Shown: positions 30,291-38,926 of the stretch, in pieces | Position numbering within the stretch: the first letter of the stretch is position 1 | How the letters are laid out: each line of letters starts with the position of its first letter | Source: Pseudomonas moorei | GTDB lineage: Bacteria > Pseudomonadota > Gammaproteobacteria > Pseudomonadales > Pseudomonadaceae | Assembly: GCF_008801475.1 (NCBI RefSeq) | Contig: NZ_VZPP01000002.1 | Location: forward strand, 248,001-312,000 | Direction of reading: 5' to 3' | DNA length: 64,000 bases | Program-made: the position numbers and the translations under genes | The notes under the pieces: generated by a model | Seen by the model: the letters and a program-made list of their open reading frames with translations, nothing else | What the model was told of the DNA's origin: nothing | The model's database searches: none

Positions 30291-30309
30291 CTCAATGACT
30301 TTCACTCAA
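30291..30309 (-). promoter_or_regulatory. Weak Fur-box-like sequence upstream of the FTR1 gene
   Basis: The minus strand reads TTGAGTGAAAGTCATTGAG, matching about 10 of 19 positions of the GATAATGATAATCATTATC consensus; the best part is TGAAAGTCATT. It lies about 45 bases before the start codon. This is suggestive only. Confidence 0.22.
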
Positions 30310-30432
30310 GTGTTGTCTGCTCTGCTGGCGTCAGAGCGAAACAAGGAGCCGGCGCCCCCATCGACCGTTCGCCGACCCGCAGCCATGGGTCGTCAGGCCA
30401 AACGGGCGCGTTAATCCAACCCTTGCGGCAAT

Positions 30433-30463
30433 AAAAAAGGCGACCTGCAAAGGTCGCCTTTTT
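30433..30463 (-). terminator. Terminator of the LysE-family gene
   Basis: AAAAAGGCGACC and GGTCGCCTTTTT form a strong stem around TTTGCA on the minus strand. It ends in a T-run and begins 14 bases after the LysE stop codon. Confidence 0.9.
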
Positions 30464-30476
30464 AGTCAGCGTGGGG

Positions 30477-31109
30477 TTAAACGACGGCTTTGCGCAAGGT
30501 CGCCATGAAGGCCGCCGCTCCAATGAACAACCCGGCAAAGGTCCTGTTCATGCGTTTCTGCTGCTTGGGCGTACGCAACAGGCGCAGCACCCTGGATGCC
30601 AACCCGGTGTAACCGGCCATGACGATCAGGTCGACGCAGATCATGGTTACACCAATGATCAGGTACTGCGCCAGCAGCGGCGCGTGGGGGTCGATGAACT
30701 GCGGCAACACCGCCAACATGAACACCAACGCCTTGGGGTTGCTGATGTTGACCAGGAACCCACGGAATATCAGCACCAGCGGTTTGCCGATCGGGCGCAC
30801 GGCGGCGTTATCGCTCATGTCGCTGGGCAACGCACGCCATTGTTTGATCGCGAGATAGACCAGATACGCCACACCGAACCATTTGATTGCGTAGAACGCG
30901 GTCGCCGATGCCGTGAGAATCGCGCCCACACCGGCGCCGACAATCGCGATCTGCAGCGCCAGCCCCAATTGCAGGCCAAGGGCATTCCAGTACCCGCGCC
31001 AGAAACCGTATTGCAGGCCGCTGGACATCGACGCAATGGCGCCCGCACCAGGAGACAGGCTGATCACCCAGCAGGCGGCGAAAAACGCCAACCATGTTTG
31101 AAGCTCCAT
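30477..31109 (-). CDS. LysE/RhtB-family amino acid exporter
   Basis: This 210-aa inner membrane protein has about six spans. The family motif SPGAGAIASMSSGLQYGFWRG is at about 18-40, followed by NPKALVFMLAVLPQF. Members export homoserine, threonine, lysine or related metabolites. The ATG at 31109 gives the standard N-terminus MELQTWLAFFAACW; the open frame continues upstream to 31349 without family similarity. It ends in its own terminator. The exported amino acid is not predictable here. Confidence 0.92.
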   Translation of the reverse strand: MELQTWLAFFAACWVISLSPGAGAIASMSSGLQYGFWRGYWNALGLQLGLALQIAIVGAGVGAILTASATAFYAIKWFGVAYLVYLAIKQWRALPSDMSDNAAVRPIGKPLVLIFRGFLVNISNPKALVFMLAVLPQFIDPHAPLLAQYLIIGVTMICVDLIVMAGYTGLASRVLRLLRTPKQQKRMNRTFAGLFIGAAAFMATLRKAVV

Positions 31110-31224
31110 CGCACACCTCGACTCAGACTCGTAACAGACGTCTAAGCTAATGCGGCTTTGGCCCGATGACCACCGATTTTTTGTAGGACATGACGACTGC
31201 CGACCAGCGCGGCCGGTGTCTCGG

Positions 31225-31806
31225 CTACTTTTCGAAACCGCTCGAAGGAAAGACATCACTGCCGCGCCAGCGTCGAACCGAACGCTGGAAAAACAGGCTG
31301 TTGGGCACTTGCACCATGGCACTGCCGGTTCCGAGCTCTTCGGCCTCAATCAATGTGGTGTAAAGCAAATTGATCGCTACTACCCGGCCTTTGACCCCGG
31401 GCTTGTCGGTGGTGTCCACCAGCTCGACCACATCGCCGAGGCGGAAGGGGCCGACCGTGAAGATCAGAATCGCGCAGAGCAGGTTGGAGAGCACGCTCCA
31501 CATGGCGAAAAACGCCACCGCTGCCACCGCGACGAATCCGGACAACGCGGTCCAGAGCACCGTGGCCGAAACCCCGAGACGCTCCAGCACGAAAATCAGC
31601 GCGCTGCCCATGATCAGCCAGCGCAGGCCGCCGCGCAGCGGCATCAGCAATTGTGGCGGAAACGGGTAGCGCTCACCGAGACGGTTCAGGCATTTCGCGA
31701 CGAAGCGCTGGGTGAAGTAACCGGCCAGCAGGATCAACAGGATTTGCGCACCGAGCCAGATCGGCTCGACCCACACTGCCGGCAACGGTAACTTGAGGGC
31801 GTCCAT
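31225..31806 (-). CDS. Small mechanosensitive channel (MscS family)
   Basis: This 193-aa protein has three to four spans and the MscS core: the pore helix region GFVAVAAVAFFAMWSVLSNLLCAILIF and the beta domain FRLGDVVELVDTTDKPGVKGRVVAIN with VQVPNSLFFQRSV. It lacks the long C-terminal cage domain of E. coli MscS (286 aa), so it is a short variant. Its ATG overlaps the stop of the ABC-F gene (TGATG), implying coupled translation, an unexpected pairing of a channel with a ribosome-associated ATPase. Confidence 0.9.
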   Translation of the reverse strand: MDALKLPLPAVWVEPIWLGAQILLILLAGYFTQRFVAKCLNRLGERYPFPPQLLMPLRGGLRWLIMGSALIFVLERLGVSATVLWTALSGFVAVAAVAFFAMWSVLSNLLCAILIFTVGPFRLGDVVELVDTTDKPGVKGRVVAINLLYTTLIEAEELGTGSAMVQVPNSLFFQRSVRRWRGSDVFPSSGFEK

Positions 31807-33716
31807 CAGGACAGCGCCTCCAGCTCCGCCTGCATGCTTTCCAACAGTTCCAGGGCTTCCATCCAGGCTTCTTCCAGCTCGGCCTCACGCACCTTCAACT
31901 TGGCCTGCTCGGCCAACAGATCACGCAATTCGTTCTTGCGCGCCGGTTCGTAGATATCGCTGTCACCGAGACTGGCATCGATCTTCGCCAGTTTCTCGTG
32001 GAGCTTGCCCAGTTCGGCTTCGAGCTTGTCGGCCTCGCGCTTGTGCGGTGCCAGTTGCTGACGCAACGCCGCCGCAGCCTGACGCTGGGCTTTCTTGTCG
32101 GTCTTGTCCGGATTGACCGGCGTGTTGCTGACCGGGGCATTGCGCTGACGGTACTCCACCAGCCAACGGGTGTAGTCCTCCAGATCACCGTCGAATTCTT
32201 CGACCTTGCCATCGGCGACCAGATAGAAATTGTCGGTGGTGCTTTTGAGCAAATGACGGTCGTGGGAAACCACCAGTACCGCGCCACTGAACTCCTGCAG
32301 GGCCATGGTCAGCGCCAGGCGCATTTCCAGATCCAGGTGGTTGGTTGGTTCGTCGAGCAGCAACAGGTTCGGTCGGTCCCAGGCGATCAGCGCCAACGCC
32401 AGACGCGCCTTCTCGCCACCGGAGAAATTCAGCACGGGCTCATCGATCCGCGCACCACGGAAGTCGAAGCCGCCGAGGAAGTCACGCAGGGTCTGCTCGC
32501 GCTCGGTCGGTGCCAGGCGCTGCAAGTGCAGCAACGGGCTGGCCTTCGAGTCCAGGGAATCCAACTGATGCTGTGCGAAGTAACCGACAACCGTGTTCTC
32601 GCCACGGGTCAAGCGACCGGCCAGCGGCGTGAGCTCACCCGCAAGGTTCTTGATCAGGGTCGATTTGCCGGCGCCGTTGGGGCCAAGCAGGCCGATCCGT
32701 GCGCCAGGCGTCAGTTGCAGCTTGACCTTCTCCAACACCGCCTTCTCGCCATAACCCAGTCGGGCATCGGACAGGTCGATCAGCGGGCTGGAGATTTTCT
32801 GCGATTCGCGGAAGACGAAGTCGAACGGCGAGTCGACGTGGGCCGCGGTCAGCTCTTCCATCCGTTCCAGCGCCTTGATCCGGCTCTGGGCCTGGCGGGC
32901 CTTGGTGGCCTGGGCCTTGAAACGGGCGATGTAGCTTTCCATGTGCGCACGTTGCGCCTGCTGCTTCTCGTAAGCCTGTTGTTGCTGGGCCAGGCGTTCG
33001 GCGCGGGCGCGTTCGAAGGCGCTGTAGCCACCGCGATACAGGGTGATCTTGCGCTGATCGACGTGAGCCACGTGATCGACCACGGCATCGAGGAAATCCC
33101 GGTCGTGGGAAATCAGCATCAAGGTGCCGGGATAGCTTTTGAGCCACTCTTCCAGCCAGATGATGGCGTCGAGGTCCAAGTGGTTGGTCGGTTCGTCGAG
33201 CAGCAACAGGTCCGAGGGGCACATCAAGGCCTGCGCCAGGTTCAGACGCATCCGCCAGCCGCCGGAGAAATCACCGACTTGCCGGTCCATTTGCTCGTTG
33301 GTGAATCCAAGGCCCGCCAGCAGCTTGCGGGCACGGGCATCGGCGGTGTAGCCGTCGGCACTGTCGAGTTCCGAGTGCAGACGGGCCTGAGCGGCACCGT
33401 CATGGGCCGCTTCGGCTGCAGCGAGGTCGCGTTGCACCTGACGCAGGCGCAGGTCGCCATCGAGCACATAGTCAACCGCCAGGCGTTCGAGCGTATCGAC
33501 TTCCTGGCGCATGTGGGCGATACGCCAGTCGGCCGGCAGGAAGCAATCACCCGAGTCCGGGTGCAGCTCACCCCGAAGCAAGGCGAACAGGCTCGATTTG
33601 CCGGCGCCGTTGGCACCGATGAGGCCGGCTTTCTGGCCGGCGTGCAGCGTCAACTCGGCGTCTTCTAGCAGACGTTGCGGGCCACGCTGTAAAGTCAGGT
33701 TCTGAAGTCGAATCAT
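31806..33716 (-). CDS. yheS: ABC-F family ATPase (YheS-like)
   Basis: This 636-aa soluble protein has two ABC domains and no membrane segment, as in ribosome-acting ABC-F factors. Domain 1 has GANGAGKSSLF, DFSGGWRMRLNLAQAL and LLLDEPTNHLDLDAI. Domain 2 has GPNGAGKSTLI, NFSGGEKARLALALI and LLLDEPTNHLDLEM. An arm and the charged P-site linker lie between, and a basic coiled-coil C-terminal tail follows (about 530-636). The length matches E. coli YheS (637). The ATG at 33716 gives the normal MIRLQNLTLQRG start. It is divergent from the TIGR02444 gene, only 50 bases away. Confidence 0.94.
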   Translation of the reverse strand: MIRLQNLTLQRGPQRLLEDAELTLHAGQKAGLIGANGAGKSSLFALLRGELHPDSGDCFLPADWRIAHMRQEVDTLERLAVDYVLDGDLRLRQVQRDLAAAEAAHDGAAQARLHSELDSADGYTADARARKLLAGLGFTNEQMDRQVGDFSGGWRMRLNLAQALMCPSDLLLLDEPTNHLDLDAIIWLEEWLKSYPGTLMLISHDRDFLDAVVDHVAHVDQRKITLYRGGYSAFERARAERLAQQQQAYEKQQAQRAHMESYIARFKAQATKARQAQSRIKALERMEELTAAHVDSPFDFVFRESQKISSPLIDLSDARLGYGEKAVLEKVKLQLTPGARIGLLGPNGAGKSTLIKNLAGELTPLAGRLTRGENTVVGYFAQHQLDSLDSKASPLLHLQRLAPTEREQTLRDFLGGFDFRGARIDEPVLNFSGGEKARLALALIAWDRPNLLLLDEPTNHLDLEMRLALTMALQEFSGAVLVVSHDRHLLKSTTDNFYLVADGKVEEFDGDLEDYTRWLVEYRQRNAPVSNTPVNPDKTDKKAQRQAAAALRQQLAPHKREADKLEAELGKLHEKLAKIDASLGDSDIYEPARKNELRDLLAEQAKLKVREAELEEAWMEALELLESMQAELEALS

Positions 33717-33766
33717 AATGGCGGCGGAGTCTACCAGCTTCGCTCGCAACTGGCGCGAGTAGCACT

Positions 33767-34231
33767 ATGTCCTCTGACCTGTGGAGCTTTTCCCTTAGCA
33801 CTTATGCCCGTCCGGGCGTTGAACAGGCGTGCCTGCAATTGCAGTCGGCGGGTGTCAACGTGTGCCTGCTGCTCTGCGCGGCCTGGCTGGGACAGCGAGG
33901 GGTCGCCTGCAATGGGCAACGCCTGCAGCAACTTCGCAGCGTGGTTGAGCCGTGGGACAGCGATGTCGTGCAACCGCTGCGGGCATTGCGCATGCAATGG
34001 AAAGCCATCGCCATGAATGACACTGAACTGAATGCACTGCGCGAACAGGTGAAGACCCTGGAGCTGGAAGCCGAGCGACATCTGTTGCTACGACTGGAGC
34101 GATCGGCACAAGGTTGGCCGCAAGCAGAAGCGACCGATCTGTCGCTCTGGCTCGAAGGTGTCGCGGCGGGCGCCGCTCACCTGGACCGCGACGCGCTGCA
34201 TCAGCTGCGCGTCGCGGCATCCGGCACTTAG
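33767..34231 (+). CDS. TIGR02444 family protein
   Basis: This 154-aa conserved protein of unknown function has the family N-terminus (SSDLWSFSLSTYARPGVEQACL, then GVNVCLLLCAAWLGQRG). It appears soluble and mostly helical, with a C-terminal heptad-like segment (LNALREQVKTLELEAERHLL). The family occurs in gammaproteobacteria, often beside the ABC-F gene, as here. Its last four bases overlap the end of algP on the opposite strand. Confidence 0.87.
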   Translation: MSSDLWSFSLSTYARPGVEQACLQLQSAGVNVCLLLCAAWLGQRGVACNGQRLQQLRSVVEPWDSDVVQPLRALRMQWKAIAMNDTELNALREQVKTLELEAERHLLLRLERSAQGWPQAEATDLSLWLEGVAAGAAHLDRDALHQLRVAASGT

Positions 34232-35358
34232 GAAGCGCTGGTTGGGTTGGAGGTGGTTGCGCTCGGAGCAGCGGCCGGCGTTGGCGCTGGCGCGACTGTC
34301 GAGGGGGTGGCTGCCGGAGCAGGTGTGGCGGCTGCAGCCGGGACGGCTGGCTTGGCAACTGGCGCGGCGGCCGGCTTGGCGGCAACCGGTTTTTTCACGG
34401 CTGGTCTGGCAGCAGGTTTGGCGGCTGGCTTAGCGGCAGGCTTGGCAGCGGGTTTTGCTGCGGCGGGTTTTGCTGCACTGGCCGTGGCAGTTTTGGCGGC
34501 AGCGGCAGGTTTCGCCGCAGCAGGTTTGGCAGCTGGTTTAGCCGTCGTTTTTGCAGCAGGTTTTGCCGCTGGCTTGGCAGCGGGTTTAGCTGCGACAGGT
34601 TTAGCGGCTGGCTTGGCAGCAGGTTTCGCCGCTGCGGTTTTGGCTGCAGGTTTAGCGGCGGTTTTTGCCGCTGGTTTTGCTGCTGGTTTCGCTGCAGCAG
34701 TTTTCGCTACGGCTGGTTTGGCAGCAGCTGTTTTTGCAGCAGCCGGTTTGGCCGCAGCCGGTTTGGCGGCGGTTGTTTTAGCTGCCGGTTTGGCAGCGCT
34801 GGCCGCGACGGTTTTTTTCGCCGCAGGTTTTGCGGCAGGCTTGGCTACGGCTTTCACCGGTGCCTTGGCAACCGGTTTGGCGGCAGGCTTGGCCGGTGCT
34901 TTTGCAGCAACCGGTTTGGCAGCGGCTTTCTTCGCAGGGGCCGCAGCAGACTTGGCCGCACGCAGGGACAATGCCTTGCCGACAGCCTCTTGAACGCGAC
35001 CAACGCCCTGGGCCAGTTTCAGGCTTTCTTGAGCGTCGCGCTTGAGTTGCAGGATGTAGCCGCGAGTGTCCGACTGACGCTCCTTGAGGGCATCAAGCAG
35101 GTCCTCGAGTTCCTTCACGGCGTCCTTCGCTTTGGCTTGTGCCTTGGCCTTGCCGGCCGATGCAGCGTCCTGCAATTTGGTGCGGGCGTTGTGCAATTTT
35201 TCCTGCGCTTTTCCGCGCTGCTTTTCCAGCTTGGCGAGCAGTTTTTCAGCATCAGCCAGTGCTTCGGAACAAGCGGTTTCCAGATGCTCGAGCAAGCTGC
35301 CCGAGAGTTGTTGAAGTAAGTGCAACGGGGTATTTACAGGCTTCTTGGTGGCCGACAT
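34228..35358 (-). CDS. algP: AlgP, histone H1-like alginate regulatory protein
   Basis: This 376-aa very basic protein has two parts. An N-terminal helical coiled-coil region (about 1-130; HLLQQLSGSLLEHLETACSEA onward) is followed by a long Lys-Pro-Ala-Ala repeat tail (about 135-350) like eukaryotic histone H1, ending in a Pro/Ala/Thr/Ser-rich segment. In P. aeruginosa AlgP (AlgR3/Hp1) binds DNA and affects algD transcription. A perfect AGGAGG sits 7 bases before the ATG at 35358. The DNA of the repeat is built of near-identical 12-base units (AAACCNGCNGCN type), a region prone to length change. It is divergent from the FKBP gene. Confidence 0.94.
   Translation of the reverse strand: MSATKKPVNTPLHLLQQLSGSLLEHLETACSEALADAEKLLAKLEKQRGKAQEKLHNARTKLQDAASAGKAKAQAKAKDAVKELEDLLDALKERQSDTRGYILQLKRDAQESLKLAQGVGRVQEAVGKALSLRAAKSAAAPAKKAAAKPVAAKAPAKPAAKPVAKAPVKAVAKPAAKPAAKKTVAASAAKPAAKTTAAKPAAAKPAAAKTAAAKPAVAKTAAAKPAAKPAAKTAAKPAAKTAAAKPAAKPAAKPVAAKPAAKPAAKPAAKTTAKPAAKPAAAKPAAAAKTATASAAKPAAAKPAAKPAAKPAAKPAARPAVKKPVAAKPAAAPVAKPAVPAAAATPAPAATPSTVAPAPTPAAAPSATTSNPTSAS
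34380..34930. repeat. 12-base tandem repeat array encoding the AlgP KPAA tail
   Basis: Degenerate units GGCNGCNGGTTT (plus strand) recur at 12-base steps, with some phase shifts (AAAKP variants). The array lies wholly inside algP and keeps the frame. Confidence 0.85.
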
Positions 35359-35550
35359 GGTTTACCTCCTGGCTGACGTGGGTGCGGCTCATACTAGACC
35401 TCTGCTGCTACCGCCGCTAGGGCATCTTGACAGTATCCAGAGCGTTGCGTTGCAACAGATCGAAAATGTTCTGCTCTTGCGAAAAAGCAGTTCACCGTTG
35501 AATGCATTCGCACTGGCATAATCGCCCGCATCTCAGGTTGGAGGGTGCCC

Positions 35551-36216
35551 ATGTCGCGCTACTTTTTTTTATCGCTGTGCGTGATTTTTTCCACTGCCCA
35601 CGCGGCCGAAAAAACCCAGGAAAATGACGCTCACGATCTGGCTTACAGTCTGGGTGCGAGCCTCGGCGAACGCCTGCGCCAGGAGGTCCCCGATCTGCAA
35701 CTGCAGGCGCTCGTCGAAGGTTTGCAGCAAGCCTATCAAGGCAAGCCTCTGGCTTTGAAAGACGAGCAGATCGAACAGATCCTGAATGAGCACGAAGCCC
35801 GGGTCGCCATGCAAACGCCTGCGCCCCGAAGCGAAGTGGCCCTGGAAAAAGAGCAGCGCTTTCTCGCCGAGGAAAAAGCCAAGCCCGGTGTTCGTGAACT
35901 GGCAGATGGAATACTGCTGACAGAACTGACGCCAGGCACTGGCGCCAAGGCCGGGCCGAACGGCAAGGTGCAGGTGCTGTATATCGGTCGCCTTCCCGAC
36001 GGCACGGTGTTCGACCAGAACAGCCAGCCACAATGGTTCAGTCTCGATAGCGTGATCAGCGGATGGCGCAGTGCGCTGCAGCAAATGCCGGTCGGTGCGA
36101 AATGGCGCCTGGTGATTCCATCGGCGCAAGCCTATGGCGCCGATGGTGCCGGCGACTTGATCGCGCCGTTTACACCGCTGGTGTTCGAAGTCGAACTGCG
36201 TGGTGCCACTGGCTGA
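35551..36216 (+). CDS. FKBP-type peptidyl-prolyl isomerase, periplasmic
   Basis: This 221-aa protein has a signal peptide (MSRYFFLSLCVIFSTAHA, then AEK). A helical dimerisation domain (DLAYSLGASLGERL ... QAYQGKPLALKDEQI, as in FkpA/Mip) leads to a C-terminal FKBP domain. VLYIGRLPDGTVFDQNSQPQ, ISGWRSALQQMPVGAKWRLVIP and YGADGAGDLIAPFTPLVFEVEL mark that domain. The ATG at 35551 is favoured because GGAGG is 6 bases upstream; the GTG at 35545 is too close. In this neighbourhood (AlgP, AlgQ, DsbB) it is part of a conserved pseudomonad cluster. Confidence 0.92.
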   Translation: MSRYFFLSLCVIFSTAHAAEKTQENDAHDLAYSLGASLGERLRQEVPDLQLQALVEGLQQAYQGKPLALKDEQIEQILNEHEARVAMQTPAPRSEVALEKEQRFLAEEKAKPGVRELADGILLTELTPGTGAKAGPNGKVQVLYIGRLPDGTVFDQNSQPQWFSLDSVISGWRSALQQMPVGAKWRLVIPSAQAYGADGAGDLIAPFTPLVFEVELRGATG

Positions 36217-36228
36217 ATGGCGGAAACG

Positions 36229-36256
36229 AAAAACGGTGCGCAAGGCGCACCGTTTT
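36229..36256. terminator. Bidirectional terminator between the FKBP gene and algQ
   Basis: AAAAACGGTGCGC and GCGCACCGTTTTT form a strong stem with a 2-3-base loop and T-tracts on both strands. Confidence 0.92.
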
Positions 36257-36276
36257 TGGTATTGCGAGGAGAGACT

Positions 36277-36735
36277 TCAGGCTTGAACCGAGTCTTCTGC
36301 CTTGTGAGCGGTGTGCAGAACTTCGATCAGGCAATCTTCCAGTTCGAAGCGCTCATGCAACAGACCACCCAGCTCCTTGAATTTCTCTGCCACGCACTTG
36401 CCTGCATCGCACAGGTCGTTGAACGCGAGCAGTTTCTCGGTGATGACGTCGATGCGCGGGTAGAGGGTCTCAGCCAGTTCCAAACCACGCTTGTCATTGA
36501 AAGCCTTGGCTTCACCGGTCAGCTGTTCATAGATCTCGAAATGCCCGGCGGACACGTAATCAACCAGCACACCGCAGAATTCCTGCAAAGGTTTGCGGTT
36601 TTCCCCCAGAGCCTCGGGCCTGGCACCGAGCGCATCATAGGCACGAACCAGTTCGTGACGTTCCTGCAACCAACGATCGATCAGCAGATGTACTCCACCC
36701 CAACGTTCCTGAGCATTCTGACAACTTTCGAGCAT
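36277..36735 (-). CDS. algQ: AlgQ, Rsd-type anti-sigma-70 factor
   Basis: This 152-aa protein binds sigma-70 and so modulates alginate, siderophore and virulence gene expression in P. aeruginosa. The N-terminus [20 protein letters not shown] and the blocks [28 protein letters not shown] and [20 protein letters not shown] are nearly those of AlgQ. The start at 36735 matches the family; a longer form from 36762 is possible but not needed. Its role connects with algP and algR nearby. Confidence 0.95.
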   Translation of the reverse strand: MLESCQNAQERWGGVHLLIDRWLQERHELVRAYDALGARPEALGENRKPLQEFCGVLVDYVSAGHFEIYEQLTGEAKAFNDKRGLELAETLYPRIDVITEKLLAFNDLCDAGKCVAEKFKELGGLLHERFELEDCLIEVLHTAHKAEDSVQA

Positions 36736-36842
36736 GGCGATCTCTCTTCCCTTGTGGGTCATGCTGCCCTACACCCGTCATACTCTTGAAGGTCAAGAAT
36801 CGGCCAGGCAGAGCGTCATCGAGCAACATAATTCCAATGACA

Positions 36843-36868
36843 CGTGCGGGCCAGATTATGCCCGCACG
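36843..36868. terminator. Hairpin downstream of dsbB
   Basis: CGTGCGGG and CCCGCACG form an 8-base stem with a 10-base loop between dsbB and algQ. There is no clear T-run, so termination strength is doubtful. Confidence 0.4.
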
Positions 36869-36912
36869 ACTGTGGCTTCAAGGTACGCAGGCGATAAAGT
36901 TCATACAAGTGT

Positions 36913-37458
36913 TTAATCACCCACCAGGGCCTGGTGCGACGACTCGTCGCTGAGCGGTCGCCGAACGGCGGTCCAGACATGATGCAGCAGTTGATAACCC
37001 GCCAGAATCATCATCGCGACGAAGAACAGCAGACTCCACTCCGGGATGCTCAAGTCAAACAGCGTCCAGGAGATTTGTGCGCAATCGATGGTGCCTTTGA
37101 ACATCTGCTGCAAGATGCACGTCCAGGGCGCGCTGGCGAACAGGTCACTCAAATTGGGCGCACAGGTCGACAATTGCTGCGCCGGATCACTTTGCAGCAA
37201 CACCTGTCGCCATGCCAGGACAGTGCCGACCAGGCTACTGATCAGTCCGAGCAGCCAATACAGGAAAGAACCGAAGCGACCGGGACCATGCACTGAAGCC
37301 ATCAGGCAGAAGCCTGTCAGCAGCGCCAAGCAAAACCGTTGCAACAAGCACAAGCCACATGGCTTTAGGCCGACGACGTATTCAAGGTAATAGGACAGGC
37401 CCAGGCTGCCCGCAATGAAGACCATGAAAAACAGAGAACGTGAGCAGGCCATAGGCAT
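36913..37458 (-). CDS. dsbB: Disulfide bond formation protein B (DsbB/DsbH)
   Basis: This 181-aa inner membrane protein reoxidises DsbA and passes electrons to quinone. Four spans are visible. The first redox pair C34-G-L-C37 (KPCGLCLLQR) and the second-loop cysteines C99 (STCAPN) and C126 (TIDCAQISW) are present, with an extra C114. GGAAAA lies before the ATG at 37458. P. aeruginosa has two DsbB-type proteins; the copy at this locus is DsbH. It lies between algQ and the hem operon. Confidence 0.92.
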   Translation of the reverse strand: MPMACSRSLFFMVFIAGSLGLSYYLEYVVGLKPCGLCLLQRFCLALLTGFCLMASVHGPGRFGSFLYWLLGLISSLVGTVLAWRQVLLQSDPAQQLSTCAPNLSDLFASAPWTCILQQMFKGTIDCAQISWTLFDLSIPEWSLLFFVAMMILAGYQLLHHVWTAVRRPLSDESSHQALVGD

Positions 37459-37687
37459 GGCTTTTCCGTAACAGTGAGGACCGACGGCTACGGTAGAGGA
37501 AAGCGCGACAGCCTTTCAAGGCAGGTTGGCAGGGACACTTCAGCAAGAGTGTAGGGAATTCCCGACAGAAAACAGAGGATCAGATGTAGTCGCTTGTAGG
37601 ATTCTGCTGAAGCCCCATCACGAAAGGAAAATTCCGACAAAAATTTGCACCATCGGATCGCCCCTTCGGGCGACCCTTCACTCACTC

Positions 37688-38926
37688 TCAAGCGTGAGCC
37701 GGCACCGGCAGTGGTGCTGCCAACAAACGCTCGTCCAGCAAGCCCAGACCTTCCTGGAACAGCTGATTACTGCGCTCGGTGTCCCCCATCTGCGCCAGCA
37801 ACCGAGCCAGTTCGGCACAGGCTTCCGGGTTGCGCTGCACGCGCAGACTGCTTTCCAGATAATCCCGCGCCTTGCCCCACAGGCTGCTTTGCAGGCAAAG
37901 GCGCCCCAGGGTCAAAAGCAGGCTCGGGTCGGCTGGATGCTCCTTGAGCCAACCTTCAGCCAGTTGCAGCTGACGCGCCGGATCACTGCCACGAACCAAA
38001 CCGTAGAGCCGCGCCAGGTGACTGTCGTAGCTGCGCTTGAGCGCTGTCCTCAAGACTTCTTCGGCCTCGACCTGAGCCCCCAGCTGGCGCAGTTGTTCGG
38101 CATAGGCGAGCACCAGTTGAGGCTCCTGACGCTGGGCCGAACTCAGCTGCTGCCAGGCACGATTGAGCGTCTGCAAGCCGACGGTTCCGCCTGCTTCCTG
38201 ATGTGCCGCCAGGGACAAGTTCTCTCCCCAGGCACGGCTCTCCAGCTCGGCCAGTTCAGACGCGGGCAAAACCTTGTCCTTGCGCAACTCCGGCAGCAAC
38301 CGGATCAACGCCGGCCAGTCGCCCCGCTGCTGATGCAGGCGCTGCAACTGGCGAAGGGCCTGGACGTTATGAGGGTGGCGCTCGTGCATTGCTTGCAGGG
38401 TCGCGAGGGCGCCATCGGTGTCACCGCGATCGGTCTGCAATTGCGCGTGGCTCAAGGCGATTGCCAGCTCAGCCTGGGGCTGACGCTCCAACGCACGCTC
38501 CAGCAAGTTGTCGCTTTCCTCGTAATGGCCTTGTTCGTTCGCGGCACGGGCAGCACCGAGGTAATACAGCAGCGGCTGGCGTTCGGCTTCCGCCGCCCGG
38601 GCCAGATGACGCTGCGCACTGGCCCAGCGACCTTCAGCCAGATCCAGCTGACCATGCTCGATGGCAACCTGCACCCGACGACTGCGATTGCGCCGTGACC
38701 ATGGGTTGACCACGCCACTGGAAGTCGTCACCAACTCGACCAACGCCTTGATTCCCCAGAGCATCAGCCAAAGGACAGCCACCAGGGCCAACGTTGCCCA
38801 CAGGCTCGATTCGTAGCGAAAGGTCTTGTAGGCGATCAGCACGTAGCCGGAGTGCTCCGCTATCGCCAAGCCCAGCGCGGCGGTCGCGGCGATGACCAGG
38901 AACACGATCACATACAGGCGCTTCAT
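37688..38926 (-). CDS. hemY: HemY, heme biosynthesis-associated TPR membrane protein
   Basis: This 412-aa protein has two N-terminal spans (MKRLYVIVFLVIAATAALGLA and WATLALVAVLWLMLWGIKAL) and a HemY_N domain, then TPR-like helical repeats (ALERQPQAELAIALSHAQLQ, LLTLGRLCLQSSLWGKA). Members accompany HemX and HemD in gammaproteobacteria; the biochemical role is undefined. Its ATG overlaps the hemX stop by four bases. It is the last gene of hemC-hemD-hemX-hemY, followed by a weak GC hairpin at 37658-37674. Confidence 0.93.
   Translation of the reverse strand: MKRLYVIVFLVIAATAALGLAIAEHSGYVLIAYKTFRYESSLWATLALVAVLWLMLWGIKALVELVTTSSGVVNPWSRRNRSRRVQVAIEHGQLDLAEGRWASAQRHLARAAEAERQPLLYYLGAARAANEQGHYEESDNLLERALERQPQAELAIALSHAQLQTDRGDTDGALATLQAMHERHPHNVQALRQLQRLHQQRGDWPALIRLLPELRKDKVLPASELAELESRAWGENLSLAAHQEAGGTVGLQTLNRAWQQLSSAQRQEPQLVLAYAEQLRQLGAQVEAEEVLRTALKRSYDSHLARLYGLVRGSDPARQLQLAEGWLKEHPADPSLLLTLGRLCLQSSLWGKARDYLESSLRVQRNPEACAELARLLAQMGDTERSNQLFQEGLGLLDERLLAAPLPVPAHA

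Noticed and set aside
31998..33668. A 556-codon plus-strand open frame opposite the ABC-F gene
   Set aside because: It is a shadow of yheS; both Walker boxes and signatures lie on the minus strand.
34380..34930. Possible CRISPR-like repeat array
   Set aside because: The units are adjacent 12-base coding repeats without unique spacers; they encode the AlgP tail.
34247..34993. A Gly/Ala/Leu-rich plus-strand open frame opposite algP
   Set aside because: It is the complement of the KPAA repeats and has no ribosome site at its start.
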